A program made the translations under genes and the position numbers. Below are positions 23,779 through 33,835 of a stretch of 64,000 nucleotides of DNA, in pieces. Every line of letters begins with the position of its first letter. Positions within the stretch are counted from its first letter, which is position 1. The stretch is from contig OZ245813.1 of assembly GCA_965228445.1 (NCBI GenBank), positions 1,922,001-1,986,000 of the forward strand, given 5' to 3'. Under the pieces are notes generated by a model. It saw only the letters and a program-made list of their open reading frames with translations. It ran no database searches and was not told the origin of the DNA. The stretch comes from Thalassobaculum sp965228445 (GTDB lineage Bacteria > Pseudomonadota > Alphaproteobacteria > Thalassobaculales > Thalassobaculaceae).

Positions 23779-26700
23779 CTATCGGGTCCGGCTCTCGTCC
23801 TGTTCCGTGCCTGGCGGCGGCGTCCAGGTCGCCGGCCCCTCGGACGGGTGCTTGGAGGTATCCAGAATATCGCGCAGGAAGCCGGGCGCGAGCGCGGTCA
23901 GCGGATTGACCGTGATCTTCGGATTGTCCAGCGTGCCCGACACCGCGAAGGAGGTGGCAAGCAGCCCCTCGCCCTCGCCGCCGGTGAGCAGCTCGCCGAT
24001 CACCGGCACGACGTCGATCAGCCGCGACAGGGAATACGCCGGGGCGATCAGGCCCTCGACGTCGATCGTCTCCGACTGGCGGCCGAGACTGCCGTTGATC
24101 TTCAGCCCGAGGCCGGGACCGTAGGCGACCCCGTTGTCGATCCGGATGGTGTCCCGTGTCAGCGCGATATGCGCCGTCGCCCGGGCGAAGCGGATGCCGT
24201 CGCCGGCCAGGGTGTCGAACAGGCCGGTGAACGACGCCACGGACAGAAGCTGGGCGAAGACCGGAGCGTCGGCGATGCGGAAGTCGTCGATCCGGACCGC
24301 CAGGTCCATGGCGTCGTCGAGCCCGTCGCCGATCAGTTCCCCATCGACCCGCAGCCGGCCGCCCCGCAGGGAATCGGCGATGCCGAAGGCGCGCAGGAAG
24401 CTGCCCGCATTGTTGGTGGCGACGGTCACCAGCCGGCGCCCCTGGGCCGGCTGCACCATCAGGCGCATCGGGTCGCCGTTCAGACTTCCGGTCACGCCGA
24501 GATCCTCGATCCGCGGCCCGGTCTGACGCACGGCGAGGGTGCCGGATGTCAGGCTGATATCCTGCAGAAGATGCAGCTCCTTGGCGACGAACCGCGCCTC
24601 CAGTTTCTGGCCGTCCCCGCCCGGTGCGCCGGCGCCGCCCTCGTCCTCGGCGTCCAGGATCGGCACCAGGTCGATGACCGGCCCTTCCATCGCGATCCGC
24701 AGGCTGCCGCCCGGACCGCTCTCCACCCGGCCGGCGGCTTCGGTGCGTCCCAGGCGGAAGGTGGACAGCGAGGTGATCGACCCGCCGCCGACGGGGAAGT
24801 CCACCGCACCCGCCGCGAACAGCGTTCCCGCACGGAACTCGAACCCCGGGATCGCCAGCACGTCCTCGTCGCTGCGGGTTACCTCCAGCCGCACGATCCC
24901 GGTGGTGTTGGCCGGCTTGGACCAGACGAGTTCCGGCACGGTCATGGAGGTGGCCTGCAGGTCGCCGTCGATCACCGCCGTCAGGTTGCCCGACACGTCC
25001 GTGGTCACCGCTGCCGCCAGCGACACGGGGCCGGCGGCATAGGCGCTGAGGTCGAGACCGAAGGTCGCGAATTTCGAGACATCGGCGGTCGCGGTCAGGT
25101 TCGAGCGCGACCGGAACGGTCCGGTGGACTGGAACCGCTCCTCATGGGTGAGCTGCACCGGCACGCCGCCGAGCCGGGCGGTGCCGGCGAGCGACATGCC
25201 GGTGGCGGTGAGATCGAGCTCCAGGTCGCCGTCGGTCAACGGCTCGCCGCGCAGGACGTCGGGGATTACCGCGTCCTTCAGGTTGGCGGCGACGGCGATG
25301 CCGATATCCTCGACGTCCAGGGTCCGCAGCAGCGGGATTTCCAGCTTGAGCCGCGCGCCGAAGGTGCCGGCGGTCTTCTTGGCCTCCAGGCCGATCTCGC
25401 TGGGATAGCCGAGCGGCTTGCGGTCGATCAGTTCCAGCGCCTCGCGCGCCGGCCCGCGGACCACCACCTCCACATGGGCCGTCTCGCCGGTGTCCTGGTC
25501 CAGGTTCACCAGGGCGATGTCGGAGGAGTCCACCGTCAGGTTGCCGAGATGGCCGCCGCGCACGGTGATGGCCATGCTCGTGGCATCGAATGTCGCCGAG
25601 CCGTGAGTGTCGAGCACCGGCGGCAGAGGACGGAAATAGTGGGTCTCGACGCCCTGGAAATCGATGGTGCCGGTCAGGGTGTCCAGCTCGTGGATGGCCG
25701 GATCGGTGCTGTCGACCCAGCCCTCGGCCCGCAGGGTGGCGCTGGTGACCTGGCCGTTGAGCAGGTTCTCGGTCACCCACTCGCGGGCGCCGTCGGACAC
25801 GTCCGCCGGCCAGAAGTCCTTGATCGAATTGACCGCGAAGTTGGTGACCGCCGCATCGACGATCAGCGCATAGCCGGCCCGGTCGCGGCTGGCGCGGGTC
25901 TTCACCGCAAGCAGGGCCTCCTCGATCTCCAGCGACCCGTCCAGGGAGATCCATTCCGCGTCCGGCGCCACATTCAGGGTCACACTGCCGCCGGCCACCG
26001 TCAGCGGCTCGGGATTGACCTCCGGGATCAGCACCCGGCCGGCGCCGAGGGACAGCTTGGCCGCGCCGCCCAGGCCGCTGCCGTCCAGCGCGGTATCGAT
26101 CTCCACCGTTCCCGACAGCGGCAGGTCGAGCCCGGAAATCTGCCCCAGCCGGGGTTCCAGGGCCGCGATCGCCGCCGGTTGGAGGGCGTCGAAACGCATC
26201 TCGGCGCTGACACGGTCGGTATCCGGCCGGTATTCGCCGTTCAGCGAGATCGGCGTCGGCTCGGCATCGGGCCATTCCGCCCGCCCGCTCATCCGGAAAC
26301 TCATGCCGCTGGAGACCAGCTCGATGCCGCCGGACACGCCGGTCAGCGTCTGAGTCCGGGCGCGGGCGTCATCGACCAGACGGACCCGTGCACCGCGCAC
26401 CTCGGCCGCCCGCAGGTAGCGCAGGGTGCCGCTGCCGGAGCGGTCGTCCAGCATGGAGCGCAGCACCGCGCCGACATCCACCGGATCGCGGACCTCGCCT
26501 GTATCGGGATCGTTCGGTGTCAGCGTCCAGTTGCCGTCGACACCCTTCACCACGGTCACGGTCGGATTGAGCACGTCGATCCGCTTCGGTGCCAGACGTC
26601 CGGCCAGCAGCGCCTCCGGACTGAGCGCGACCGAGATCGCGCCGATCCGTGCCCGAACCGCCCCGTCACGGCCGAGCACCACGACATCCTCGGCCACCAC

Positions 26701-26925
26701 GTCGAAGGCCCGGTCCCAGGTACTCACCTGCAGGCTGGCGCTGCCGATCCGGGTCATGATGCCCGATCCGGGGTCGCTCAAAGCCTCCGACAGGTGCGGG
26801 CGCGCCCAGTCGATCTCGATCGGACCTTCAGACAGCCGCCAGGCAAACGCACCGATCCCCACGACCGCCACGACGACGAGGGCGATAAGGATTTCCAGAA
26901 AGAGAACCGTAGTGCGTCTTATCAA
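23779..26925 (-). CDS. AsmA/DUF3971 family protein (YhdP-like lipid-transfer candidate)
   Basis: A protein of about 1048 residues with one N-terminal transmembrane helix (LFLEILIALVVVAVVGIGAF) and a very long periplasmic beta-rich body. It contains a DUF3971-like middle (SIKDFWPADVSDGAREWVTE) and an AsmA-like C-terminus (LKINGSLGRQSETIDVEGLI, then VSGTLDNPKITVNPLTALAPG). Relatives such as YhdP and TamB bridge the inner and outer membranes and move phospholipids. The TTG start at 26925 (MIRRTTVLFLEIL) gives the usual N-terminus but has no ribosome-binding site; an in-frame GTG at 27030 behind GGAAAC would add 35 basic residues. It is divergent from glnE. Confidence 0.85.
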   Translation of the reverse strand: MIRRTTVLFLEILIALVVVAVVGIGAFAWRLSEGPIEIDWARPHLSEALSDPGSGIMTRIGSASLQVSTWDRAFDVVAEDVVVLGRDGAVRARIGAISVALSPEALLAGRLAPKRIDVLNPTVTVVKGVDGNWTLTPNDPDTGEVRDPVDVGAVLRSMLDDRSGSGTLRYLRAAEVRGARVRLVDDARARTQTLTGVSGGIELVSSGMSFRMSGRAEWPDAEPTPISLNGEYRPDTDRVSAEMRFDALQPAAIAALEPRLGQISGLDLPLSGTVEIDTALDGSGLGGAAKLSLGAGRVLIPEVNPEPLTVAGGSVTLNVAPDAEWISLDGSLEIEEALLAVKTRASRDRAGYALIVDAAVTNFAVNSIKDFWPADVSDGAREWVTENLLNGQVTSATLRAEGWVDSTDPAIHELDTLTGTIDFQGVETHYFRPLPPVLDTHGSATFDATSMAITVRGGHLGNLTVDSSDIALVNLDQDTGETAHVEVVVRGPAREALELIDRKPLGYPSEIGLEAKKTAGTFGARLKLEIPLLRTLDVEDIGIAVAANLKDAVIPDVLRGEPLTDGDLELDLTATGMSLAGTARLGGVPVQLTHEERFQSTGPFRSRSNLTATADVSKFATFGLDLSAYAAGPVSLAAAVTTDVSGNLTAVIDGDLQATSMTVPELVWSKPANTTGIVRLEVTRSDEDVLAIPGFEFRAGTLFAAGAVDFPVGGGSITSLSTFRLGRTEAAGRVESGPGGSLRIAMEGPVIDLVPILDAEDEGGAGAPGGDGQKLEARFVAKELHLLQDISLTSGTLAVRQTGPRIEDLGVTGSLNGDPMRLMVQPAQGRRLVTVATNNAGSFLRAFGIADSLRGGRLRVDGELIGDGLDDAMDLAVRIDDFRIADAPVFAQLLSVASFTGLFDTLAGDGIRFARATAHIALTRDTIRIDNGVAYGPGLGLKINGSLGRQSETIDVEGLIAPAYSLSRLIDVVPVIGELLTGGEGEGLLATSFAVSGTLDNPKITVNPLTALAPGFLRDILDTSKHPSEGPATWTPPPGTEQDESRTR

Positions 26926-27060
26926 CAGCCGATCGTCCGGATCGCTAGAACCAAGGAATTTCCTATCATGAACGCTGGAACTGTACGACCGGGCGACTTG
27001 ACCGCAGGCGCGTGATCTCCGCACTCTCACGATGTTTCCATGATTTGACCAGAGTCCGGT

Positions 27061-30015
27061 GTGTCGTATTCCCTCATTCCTCGGATCGTCCCGATCGCCA
27101 TTGACGCCGAGGCCGCCGGCATCGGTCTCGAGCGGTGCCGCGAGCGCCTGTCGGACCTGACGGACAGCCTCGAGTCGGACCGGGCGGCGGGGATGCTGGA
27201 CGACGCGGCGTGCCGTTCGCTGATCGAGGGCATCGCCGTCCACTCCCCCTATCTGACCCGCGAGATCGTGCGCGAACTGGGCTTCACCGGCCTGATCTTC
27301 GCCGAGGGCGTCGACGCCGCCATGGCGAAGATCTGGTCCGACCTGGACCTGGTCGACCCGCGCGGGGACACCGCCCTGGTCATGAAGGGCCTGCGGGTCG
27401 CCAAGCGCCGGGCCGCCCTGACCATCGCGCTGGCCGATATCGCCGGGCTGTGGAACCTGATCGAGGTCACCGGCGCGATCTCCGAGGTCGCCGACCGGAC
27501 CCTGACCGTCTCCTGGCGCCACGCCCTGGCGGAAGCGATCCGCCGGCGCAAACTGCCGCTCGACCCCGATGGGGATCTGATCGAGGGATCCGGCCTGGTC
27601 TGCCTCGCCATGGGCAAGCACGGCGCGCGCGAGCTCAACTACTCCAGCGACATCGACCTGATCGTCCTGTTCGACGACACCCTGCCGATCTATGCCGACC
27701 ATCTGGAACTGCGCCACGCCTTCGTCCAGGCGACCCAGACCATGGTCAAGCTGATGGAGGAACGCACCGCCGACGGATACGTGTTCCGCACCGACCTGCG
27801 CCTGCGGCCCGACCCCTCCTCCACCCCGCCGGCGATCTCGCTGACGGCGGCGGAGACCTATTACGAGAGCATGGGCCAGAACTGGGAGCGCGCCGCCATG
27901 ATCAAGGCGCGGGCCGTGGCTTCAGACGGGCCGTCGGCGGCGGAGTTCACCTCGGCCATGACCCCGTTCATCTGGCGCCGGCATCTGGACTTCGCGGCGA
28001 TCCAGGACGTGCACTCGATCAAGCGGCAGATCGCCGTCCACCGCAAGGCGGCGGTGGTGAAGGCGGAAGGCCAGAACGTGAAGCTCGGCCGCGGCGGCAT
28101 CCGCGAGATCGAGTTCTTCGCCCAGACCCAGCAGCTCATCTGGGGCGGACGCGACGCCCGCCTGCGGGTCCGTGGCACCGAGGACGCGCTGAAGGCGCTG
28201 GTCGAGGCCGGCCGGGTGCGCGAGGAGGTCGCCAGCGACCTGAAGCTCTCCTACCGCTTCCTGCGCAAGGTCGAGCATCGGCTGCAGATGGTCGAGGACA
28301 AGCAGACCCAGGAGCTGCCGCAGGACCCGGCCGCCCTGGACCGGTTCGCGGCCTTCCTGGGTTACGAGGACCCCAAGGGCTTCCGCGGCGATCTCGCCCA
28401 CCATCTCCACACCGTGGCCTATCACTACGGCCGCCTGTTCGAGGAGGCCCCGGCCTTGTCCGTTCCGACCCGCGAGGCGGGCAGCCTCGTCTTCACCGGA
28501 AGCGAGGACGACCCCGACACGCTGAAAACCCTGAAGCAGCTCGGCTTCACCGACCCCTCGGCCGTCGCCGAGACGGTGCGCGGCTGGCACCGCGGCCGCA
28601 CCCGCGCCACCCGCAGCGAGCGCGCCCGCCAGATCCTGACCGAGATCACCCCGGCCCTGCTGGAGGCGCTCGGCCGCATGCCGCAGCCGGACCAGGCGTT
28701 TCGCCGGCTCGACCGGTTCCTCGACGCCCTCCCCTCGGGCGTGCAGATCTTCAGCCTGTTCCACGCCAATCCCAACCTGATTCAGGTGGTGGCCGAGATC
28801 CTCGGCATGGCGCCGTCGCTCGCCGGCCAGCTCGGTCGCGAACCGGCCCTGTTCGAGGGCATCCTGACCCATGACGTGCTGCAGCCGCTGCCCGATGCGA
28901 CGACCCTGACCAAGGAGTTGGAGCGCCATCTGGCGGCGACCGACGATTACGAGCTGGCGCTCGACGTCACCCGGCGCTGGACCGGCGACCGCCGGTTCCA
29001 GATCGGCGTTCAGATCATCCGCTCCCACCTCGACGCCGACCGGGCCGGCACGACCTATTCCGACGTCGCCGACGCCACGATCAACGCGCTGCTGCCCTGG
29101 GTCGAGCGCGACTTCGCCCGGCGCCACGGCCGGCTGCCGGATGTGGAGACGCCGGCCCTGGCGGTCATCGCGCTCGGCAAGTACGGCGGCCGGGAGCTGA
29201 GCTACGGCTCGGACCTGGACCTGGTCTTCCTGTACGACGCGCCGCTGGAGATGGAATCCGACGGCGACAAGCCGCTCTACACCTCGGCCTACATGATCCG
29301 GCTGGGGCAGCGGCTGATCTCGGCGCTGAGCGCCAAGACGGCCGAAGGCGCCCTGTACGAGGTCGACATGCGGCTGCGCCCGACCGGCAACAAGGGGCCG
29401 GTGGCGATCAGTATGGAGGCTTTCCAGAAATATCACGACGAGGACGCCTGGACCTGGGAACGCATGGCGCTGACCCGCGCCCGGGTGGTCGCCGCCCCCG
29501 AGGCGTTCAAGGCCCGGATCGAGGACCGCATCCGTCACATCCTGATCCAGAAACGCGACCCCGAGGCACTCGCCAAGGACGTCTCCGACATGCGCGACCG
29601 CACGGCGAAGGAACACAAGGCCGATAGCCCCTGGACCGTGAAGCACTGGCGCGGCGGGCTGCTCGACCTGGAGTTCATCGCCCAGTTCCTGCAGCTGCGC
29701 CACGCCCACGATCACCCCGACGTGCTGGACGGCAACACCGCCAACGCCTTCCTGAAGCTGGGAGCGGCCGGGGTCCTGCCGGAGGACGAGGCGGCCTTCC
29801 TGTCCAACTCGGTACATATCTGGCGCAACATCCAGGGACTGCTGCGGCTGACCGTGGGCAACGAGTTCGATCCGGAAACCGCGCCGGAAGCGTTGAAGGC
29901 GCGCCTGGCCAAGACCAGCCGGGCGATCGACTTCAACACCCTGGAGCGGGTGATCGAGAAGATGAGCGCGGTGGTGATGCGCACCTACGACCGTTACGTG
30001 GTGCACGGCCGATAG
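27061..30015 (+). CDS. glnE: Bifunctional glutamine synthetase adenylyltransferase / deadenylase
   Basis: A 984-residue GlnE, which adds AMP to or removes it from glutamine synthetase in response to PII. Two nucleotidyltransferase domains are visible: the deadenylating one with LNYSSDIDLIVLFDD (about residues 196-210) and the adenylating one with GGRELSYGSDLDLVFLYD (about 710-727), both with the G/S-S-D-x-D active site. Helical regulatory regions lie between and after them. The start is GTG 27061 (VSYSLIPRIVPIAID). The AsmA-like gene is divergent, so the two promoters share a very short gap. Confidence 0.96.
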   Translation: MSYSLIPRIVPIAIDAEAAGIGLERCRERLSDLTDSLESDRAAGMLDDAACRSLIEGIAVHSPYLTREIVRELGFTGLIFAEGVDAAMAKIWSDLDLVDPRGDTALVMKGLRVAKRRAALTIALADIAGLWNLIEVTGAISEVADRTLTVSWRHALAEAIRRRKLPLDPDGDLIEGSGLVCLAMGKHGARELNYSSDIDLIVLFDDTLPIYADHLELRHAFVQATQTMVKLMEERTADGYVFRTDLRLRPDPSSTPPAISLTAAETYYESMGQNWERAAMIKARAVASDGPSAAEFTSAMTPFIWRRHLDFAAIQDVHSIKRQIAVHRKAAVVKAEGQNVKLGRGGIREIEFFAQTQQLIWGGRDARLRVRGTEDALKALVEAGRVREEVASDLKLSYRFLRKVEHRLQMVEDKQTQELPQDPAALDRFAAFLGYEDPKGFRGDLAHHLHTVAYHYGRLFEEAPALSVPTREAGSLVFTGSEDDPDTLKTLKQLGFTDPSAVAETVRGWHRGRTRATRSERARQILTEITPALLEALGRMPQPDQAFRRLDRFLDALPSGVQIFSLFHANPNLIQVVAEILGMAPSLAGQLGREPALFEGILTHDVLQPLPDATTLTKELERHLAATDDYELALDVTRRWTGDRRFQIGVQIIRSHLDADRAGTTYSDVADATINALLPWVERDFARRHGRLPDVETPALAVIALGKYGGRELSYGSDLDLVFLYDAPLEMESDGDKPLYTSAYMIRLGQRLISALSAKTAEGALYEVDMRLRPTGNKGPVAISMEAFQKYHDEDAWTWERMALTRARVVAAPEAFKARIEDRIRHILIQKRDPEALAKDVSDMRDRTAKEHKADSPWTVKHWRGGLLDLEFIAQFLQLRHAHDHPDVLDGNTANAFLKLGAAGVLPEDEAAFLSNSVHIWRNIQGLLRLTVGNEFDPETAPEALKARLAKTSRAIDFNTLERVIEKMSAVVMRTYDRYVVHGR

Positions 30016-30030
30016 AGCGACGTCTCCGTC

Positions 30031-30228
30031 TCAACGTCCCCGGTGCGCCTGCTTCATGGCGAGGTTCCGGCGCGTCAGTTTGGCGGCGTAGTCCTCGCCG
30101 CCCGCTGCGGCATCGGCTTTCCGCCGGGCCGGCGCGAAGACACCGGAGATCCCCCAGGAGAACAGCCCGGCCGCGGCGACGCCGAGGACCAGGATGAAGA
30201 CGGCGGACATGAATTGAAACTCGCTCAT
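30031..30228 (-). CDS. Small single-pass membrane protein, unknown function
   Basis: A 65-residue protein, MSEFQFMSAVFILVLGVAAA and onward, with one hydrophobic helix (about residues 8-31) and a basic C-terminal tail rich in Arg and Lys. A strong ribosome-binding site (AGGGGGAA) precedes the ATG, which supports a real gene. It resembles small conserved alphaproteobacterial proteins but I do not recognise a named family. It converges on glnE with a 15-bp gap. Confidence 0.65.
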   Translation of the reverse strand: MSEFQFMSAVFILVLGVAAAGLFSWGISGVFAPARRKADAAAGGEDYAAKLTRRNLAMKQAHRGR

Positions 30229-30426
30229 GGTTCCCCCTGATGTCGGGCCTCGACCGGCCCGCAGAACCGGTCGGGGCGGTTGTCCCCACTGCGCCCGCAG
30301 TATCCGCCGAATCGATTAATAAAATGTCTGGCAAATTGGTGAACGCACGGTAACCCGCGTCAGATGCCCCGATGACCTGTGTCGCCGATCGGCCTAGAGT
30401 TCGATCCTCGACCACAGGAGGACATC

Positions 30427-31491
30427 ATGCAGGCTGAACCGATCAAGGGTCGGTGCGTGTGGACCGGCGCCGAGCTGGACGCCGCCGGCGACTGGTTGCG
30501 GACCTGGCCGGCGGACGCGCTGCCCGCCATCGACGCGGCGCTCGCCCGCGCCAAGGCGAGCGGCAAGACGCTGACCGAGGTGACCGCGTCCGATTTTCCC
30601 CTGCCGGGGCTAAAGGGCTTCTTCGCCGACGTGCTCGACGAGTTGGAGGACGGCCGCGGCGCGGTGCGCATCACCGGCTTCCCGGTGGAGCGCTACGAAG
30701 AGGACGACCTGCGACTGATCTTCTGGGGCATCGGCCAGCATCTGGGGACCCCGTTGAACCAGACGGCCTTCGGCGAGATCCTGGGTGAGGTGCGCGACGA
30801 ATCCCACGACGACGGGCGCGTCACCCAGCAGCTTGCCGAGCATCGCAGCGGTTCCGACAAGGTGCTGGCCTCGCGTGCCCGGGCGCGGTCCACCGGCCCG
30901 CTGCGCTTCCATACCGACCGCTGCGACGTGATCACCCTGTTCTGCGTCGCCAACGGCATCGACGGCGGGGTCAGCAAGCTCGCCAGCATCCCGCATATCC
31001 ACAACACGATCCTGGCCCGCCGCCCGGACCTGCACGCCCTGCTGATGCAGGACTACTGGCGCTCGCGCCCGGCCGACGAGGACGGTGAGACCCTGGACAA
31101 GGTCTTCGCCCTGCCGGTCTTCGGCGTGCGCGACGGCAAGATCACCAGCCAATACTCCCGCACCTATGTGGAGCAGGCCCAGGAGACGGCGTCGGTGCCG
31201 CGCCTGACCGCCGCGCAGAACGAGGCGCTGGACATGCTGGCCGAAGTGGCGGAGGAGAGCTGCCTGCATTCGGCCTTCGCGCCGGGCGACATCCAGCTGC
31301 TCAACAACCACGTGGTCTATCACGGCCGCACCGCCTATGCCGACGACCGCGCCTCGGGCCAGACGCGCTGCCTTCTGCGGCTCTGGCTCAGCGTCGCCAA
31401 CAGCCGGGCGCTGCCGGAGGGGTACGAGGTGCTCTGGGGGTCCACCCAGCCGGGCGCGCTGCGTGGGGGCGTGGGTCAGGCGGCGCGGTAG
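30427..31491 (+). CDS. TauD/TfdA-family 2-oxoglutarate-dependent dioxygenase
   Basis: A 354-residue Fe(II)/2-oxoglutarate oxygenase. LRFHTDRCDVITLFC holds the iron ligands His and Asp, NNHVVYHGRTAY carries the distal His, and RCLLRLWL the 2-oxoglutarate-binding Arg. The start has AGGAGG six bases upstream. The N-terminal 80 residues are helical and typical of the gamma-butyrobetaine-like side of the family. Nothing nearby identifies the substrate. The gene is followed by a long perfect inverted repeat that could end its transcript. Confidence 0.85.
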   Translation: MQAEPIKGRCVWTGAELDAAGDWLRTWPADALPAIDAALARAKASGKTLTEVTASDFPLPGLKGFFADVLDELEDGRGAVRITGFPVERYEEDDLRLIFWGIGQHLGTPLNQTAFGEILGEVRDESHDDGRVTQQLAEHRSGSDKVLASRARARSTGPLRFHTDRCDVITLFCVANGIDGGVSKLASIPHIHNTILARRPDLHALLMQDYWRSRPADEDGETLDKVFALPVFGVRDGKITSQYSRTYVEQAQETASVPRLTAAQNEALDMLAEVAEESCLHSAFAPGDIQLLNNHVVYHGRTAYADDRASGQTRCLLRLWLSVANSRALPEGYEVLWGSTQPGALRGGVGQAAR

Positions 31492-31529
31492 CGGCCGCCC
31501 TCCCGCCGGACACGGACCAACCAACCGCC

Positions 31530-31643
31530 CGTCTTCCCGGCCTAGCGCCGGGACCCAGGTAGGGCGCCGCTGGAGCGCTCGAGTTTGATCTGACGCGCTC
31601 CGGCAAACCTCCCTCTCGATCCCGGCGCTAGGCCGGGAAGACG
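31530..31643. repeat. 24-bp perfect inverted repeat, family B (palindromic extragenic element)
   Basis: The left arm (31530-31553, starting CGTCTTCCCGGCCTAGCGCC) and right arm (31620-31643) are exact reverse complements over 24 bases with a 66-base spacer. It lies between convergent genes and could form a stable stem in both transcripts. The CCGGCCTAGCGCCGGGA core is of the kind seen in dispersed alphaproteobacterial repeats. Confidence 0.8.
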
Positions 31644-31672
31644 GGAGATGGAAACGGGACAAGCGCCGCCGC

Positions 31673-32059
31673 CTACACCTCCCGCACCTCGACCTTGTCG
31701 CCGTAGAACGCCACGTGCTTGGCCAGGGCGGCGCATTCGTCGTAGGGCAGGTCGTAGGACCATGCCGCGTTCTCGGCCCTGGTGCCGCCCGCGCCGATCG
31801 ACCAGTAGCTCGCCCTGCCCTTGTACGGGCAGTAGGTTGACCGCGCCGTCGGCGTGAAGGCGTCCGCCCGGGTATCCACCATCGGCACGTAGTAGACCGG
31901 CGCGTGCCCCGTCTCCTCGCACAGGATCGCGGCGGTGCTGTCGGCGACCGTCTCACCCCCCAGAATCACCACGATCCGGGTCTGGGCGGGGCTCAGGCGC
32001 ACCTGATGCTCCGGTTTCTTCACGAATCCCGGCGCGGGGTTGGTTGCGGCCTGGGCCAT
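31673..32059 (-). CDS. DUF427 domain protein
   Basis: A 128-residue protein matching the DUF427 family: a short N-terminus, then VVILGGETVADSTAAILCEE, then YYVPMVDTRADAF and the conserved STYCPYKGRASYWSI, ending in VAFYGDKVEVREV. These are small beta-rich proteins of unknown biochemical role. AAGGAGG precedes the ATG. It is convergent with the dioxygenase and divergent from the DapA-like gene. Confidence 0.9.
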   Translation of the reverse strand: MAQAATNPAPGFVKKPEHQVRLSPAQTRIVVILGGETVADSTAAILCEETGHAPVYYVPMVDTRADAFTPTARSTYCPYKGRASYWSIGAGGTRAENAAWSYDLPYDECAALAKHVAFYGDKVEVREV

Positions 32060-32222
32060 GCGGTCCTCCTTGGTGAGAGGCTGTCAGTTTGGCCCTCCGC
32101 GCCCCATCCGCAAGGGGCGAGAGCGGCCATTGCCAGCCGCTCGCGCAGCCGTGCATCCTCACCCGCAAGGCGCCGGTCTCACCCAAGGAGCGCCGCACGA
32201 CGGAAAATCCGGGAGGAAGACG

Positions 32223-33134
32223 ATGGCCGATCCCCACTCACAGGGCAGGTTCCACGGCATCTACCCCATGCTCTACGCCCTGTTCGGCGCCGACGGCACG
32301 CTCGACCGGGGCGCGAACGACGCCCAGGTGGCGGCCTGCATCGCCGGCGGCGTCCATGGCCTCGCGGTCGGCGGGCTCGCCAGCGAATGCAACAAGCTGA
32401 CCGTGGAGGAGCGGCGCGACCACGCAAGCTGGACCCTGGAGGCGGCGGCGGGCCGGGTGCCGGTCAGCGTCACGATCTCCGACAACACGGTGGGCGGCCA
32501 GATCGAGAGCGTGAAACGCGCCGCCGATGCCGGGGCGGCCTGGGCGGTGCTGCAGCCGCCGCCGGTCAAGTTGGCGAGCGAGGAGGAACTGATCCGCTTC
32601 TTCGGCGCCGTCGCCGACGCCGCGCCGATCCCGATCGGCATCCAGAACGCGCCGGAATATATCGGCATCGGCCTGTCCAATGCCGGTCTGATCGACCTGA
32701 ACCGGCGCCACCCGAATGTCTCGGTGCTGAAGGCCGAGGGCACCGGCCTGTATATCGGCCGCCTGGCGCAGGAGGCCGGCGGCGCGTTCACCCTGTTCAA
32801 CGGCCGCAACGGCATCGAGCTGCTCGACAGCCTGCGCCATGGCTGCGCCGGGCTGATCCCCGGCGTGGAGGCCTGCGACGTGGAGAGCCGGATCTACGAT
32901 CACCACAGGGCCGGCCGCGATGCCGACGCCGACCGGGCATTCCGAGAGATTCTGCCGCTGCTGCATTTCCTCATGCATACGATCGACCATCTGCTGTGCT
33001 ACGGAAAGCGCCTGGCCGCCCGGCGCATCGGTCTCGCCGAGGTGCACGATCGCGGCCCGGCCCAGGCCCCGCATCCTGTGGGGCTGGCCATTCTGGATCA
33101 CTGGTCCCGCGACCTCGGGAGGCTCGGACAATGA
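32223..33134 (+). CDS. DapA-family (dihydrodipicolinate synthase-like) aldolase
   Basis: A 303-residue TIM-barrel class I aldolase or lyase of the DapA/NanA superfamily. GIYPMLYALFGADGTLDRGA is the N-terminal strand, GLAVGGLASECNKLTVEER replaces the usual GTTGE loop, and the Schiff-base lysine lies in VSVLKAEGTG. The altered loop (GGLASECNKL instead of GTTGExxTL) argues against lysine biosynthesis and for a catabolic member acting on a 2-oxo acid. The start has GGAGGAAGA upstream. It overlaps the next gene by an ATGA, so the two are translationally coupled. Confidence 0.85.
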   Translation: MADPHSQGRFHGIYPMLYALFGADGTLDRGANDAQVAACIAGGVHGLAVGGLASECNKLTVEERRDHASWTLEAAAGRVPVSVTISDNTVGGQIESVKRAADAGAAWAVLQPPPVKLASEEELIRFFGAVADAAPIPIGIQNAPEYIGIGLSNAGLIDLNRRHPNVSVLKAEGTGLYIGRLAQEAGGAFTLFNGRNGIELLDSLRHGCAGLIPGVEACDVESRIYDHHRAGRDADADRAFREILPLLHFLMHTIDHLLCYGKRLAARRIGLAEVHDRGPAQAPHPVGLAILDHWSRDLGRLGQ

Positions 33135-33835
33135 CCACCTTCGTTCTCGTTCACGGTGCCTGGCATGGCGGCTGGTGCTGGGTCCGCGTGGCGGAGCGGC
33201 TGCGCGCCGCCGGCCACACGGTGTTCACGCCAACCCTCACCGGCCTCGCCGACCGCGCCCACCTGATGAGCCCGACGATCAGCCTGATGACCCACATCAA
33301 GGATGTGGTCGGGCTGCTCGAGTGGGAGGAACTGACCGACGTGGTGCTGGTCGGCCATTCCTATGGCGGTGTGGTGATCACCGGCGCGGCCGACCGGGTC
33401 GCCGGCCGGGTGAAGTCGCTGATCTATCTCGACGCGCTGGTGCCGGGCCACGGCCAGTCCGCCATGGACGTCCGCCGCCCCGAGCAGAACGAGGCCGCCT
33501 TCGCCGCCGCCCGGGCCAAGGGGGCCGGCTGGCGCATCCCGCCGACCACGGCGGCGACCTTCATGGTGAACGAGGCCGACCAGGCCTGGGTCGACAGCAT
33601 GTGCACCGACCTGCCGCTGGCCTGCTTCACCGAGCGGCTGTACCTGTCGGGTGCTATCGACGACATCCGCACCCGGGTCTACATCCGCGCCGCCGGCTAT
33701 CCGGCCGCCCAGTTCGACGCGACGCTGGAGAAGTTCCGCGACGACGACTACGACACCTACGCGGTCGACTGCGGCCACGACGTCATGGTCGACGCGCCGG
33801 AGGAACTGACGGAGATCCTCGTCAAATACGCATGA
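33131..33835 (+). CDS. Alpha/beta hydrolase, plant-methylesterase/EstC-like
   Basis: A 234-residue hydrolase with TTFVLVHGAWHGGWCWVRV, nucleophile elbow VGHSYGGVVITG and a late VDCGHDVMVDAPEEL with the catalytic His. This is the small esterase group that includes EstC and plant methylesterases. Its ATG overlaps the stop of the DapA-like gene, so the aldolase and esterase probably act in one pathway on an ester or lactone substrate. The pathway is not identified. Confidence 0.88.
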   Translation: MTTFVLVHGAWHGGWCWVRVAERLRAAGHTVFTPTLTGLADRAHLMSPTISLMTHIKDVVGLLEWEELTDVVLVGHSYGGVVITGAADRVAGRVKSLIYLDALVPGHGQSAMDVRRPEQNEAAFAAARAKGAGWRIPPTTAATFMVNEADQAWVDSMCTDLPLACFTERLYLSGAIDDIRTRVYIRAAGYPAAQFDATLEKFRDDDYDTYAVDCGHDVMVDAPEELTEILVKYA

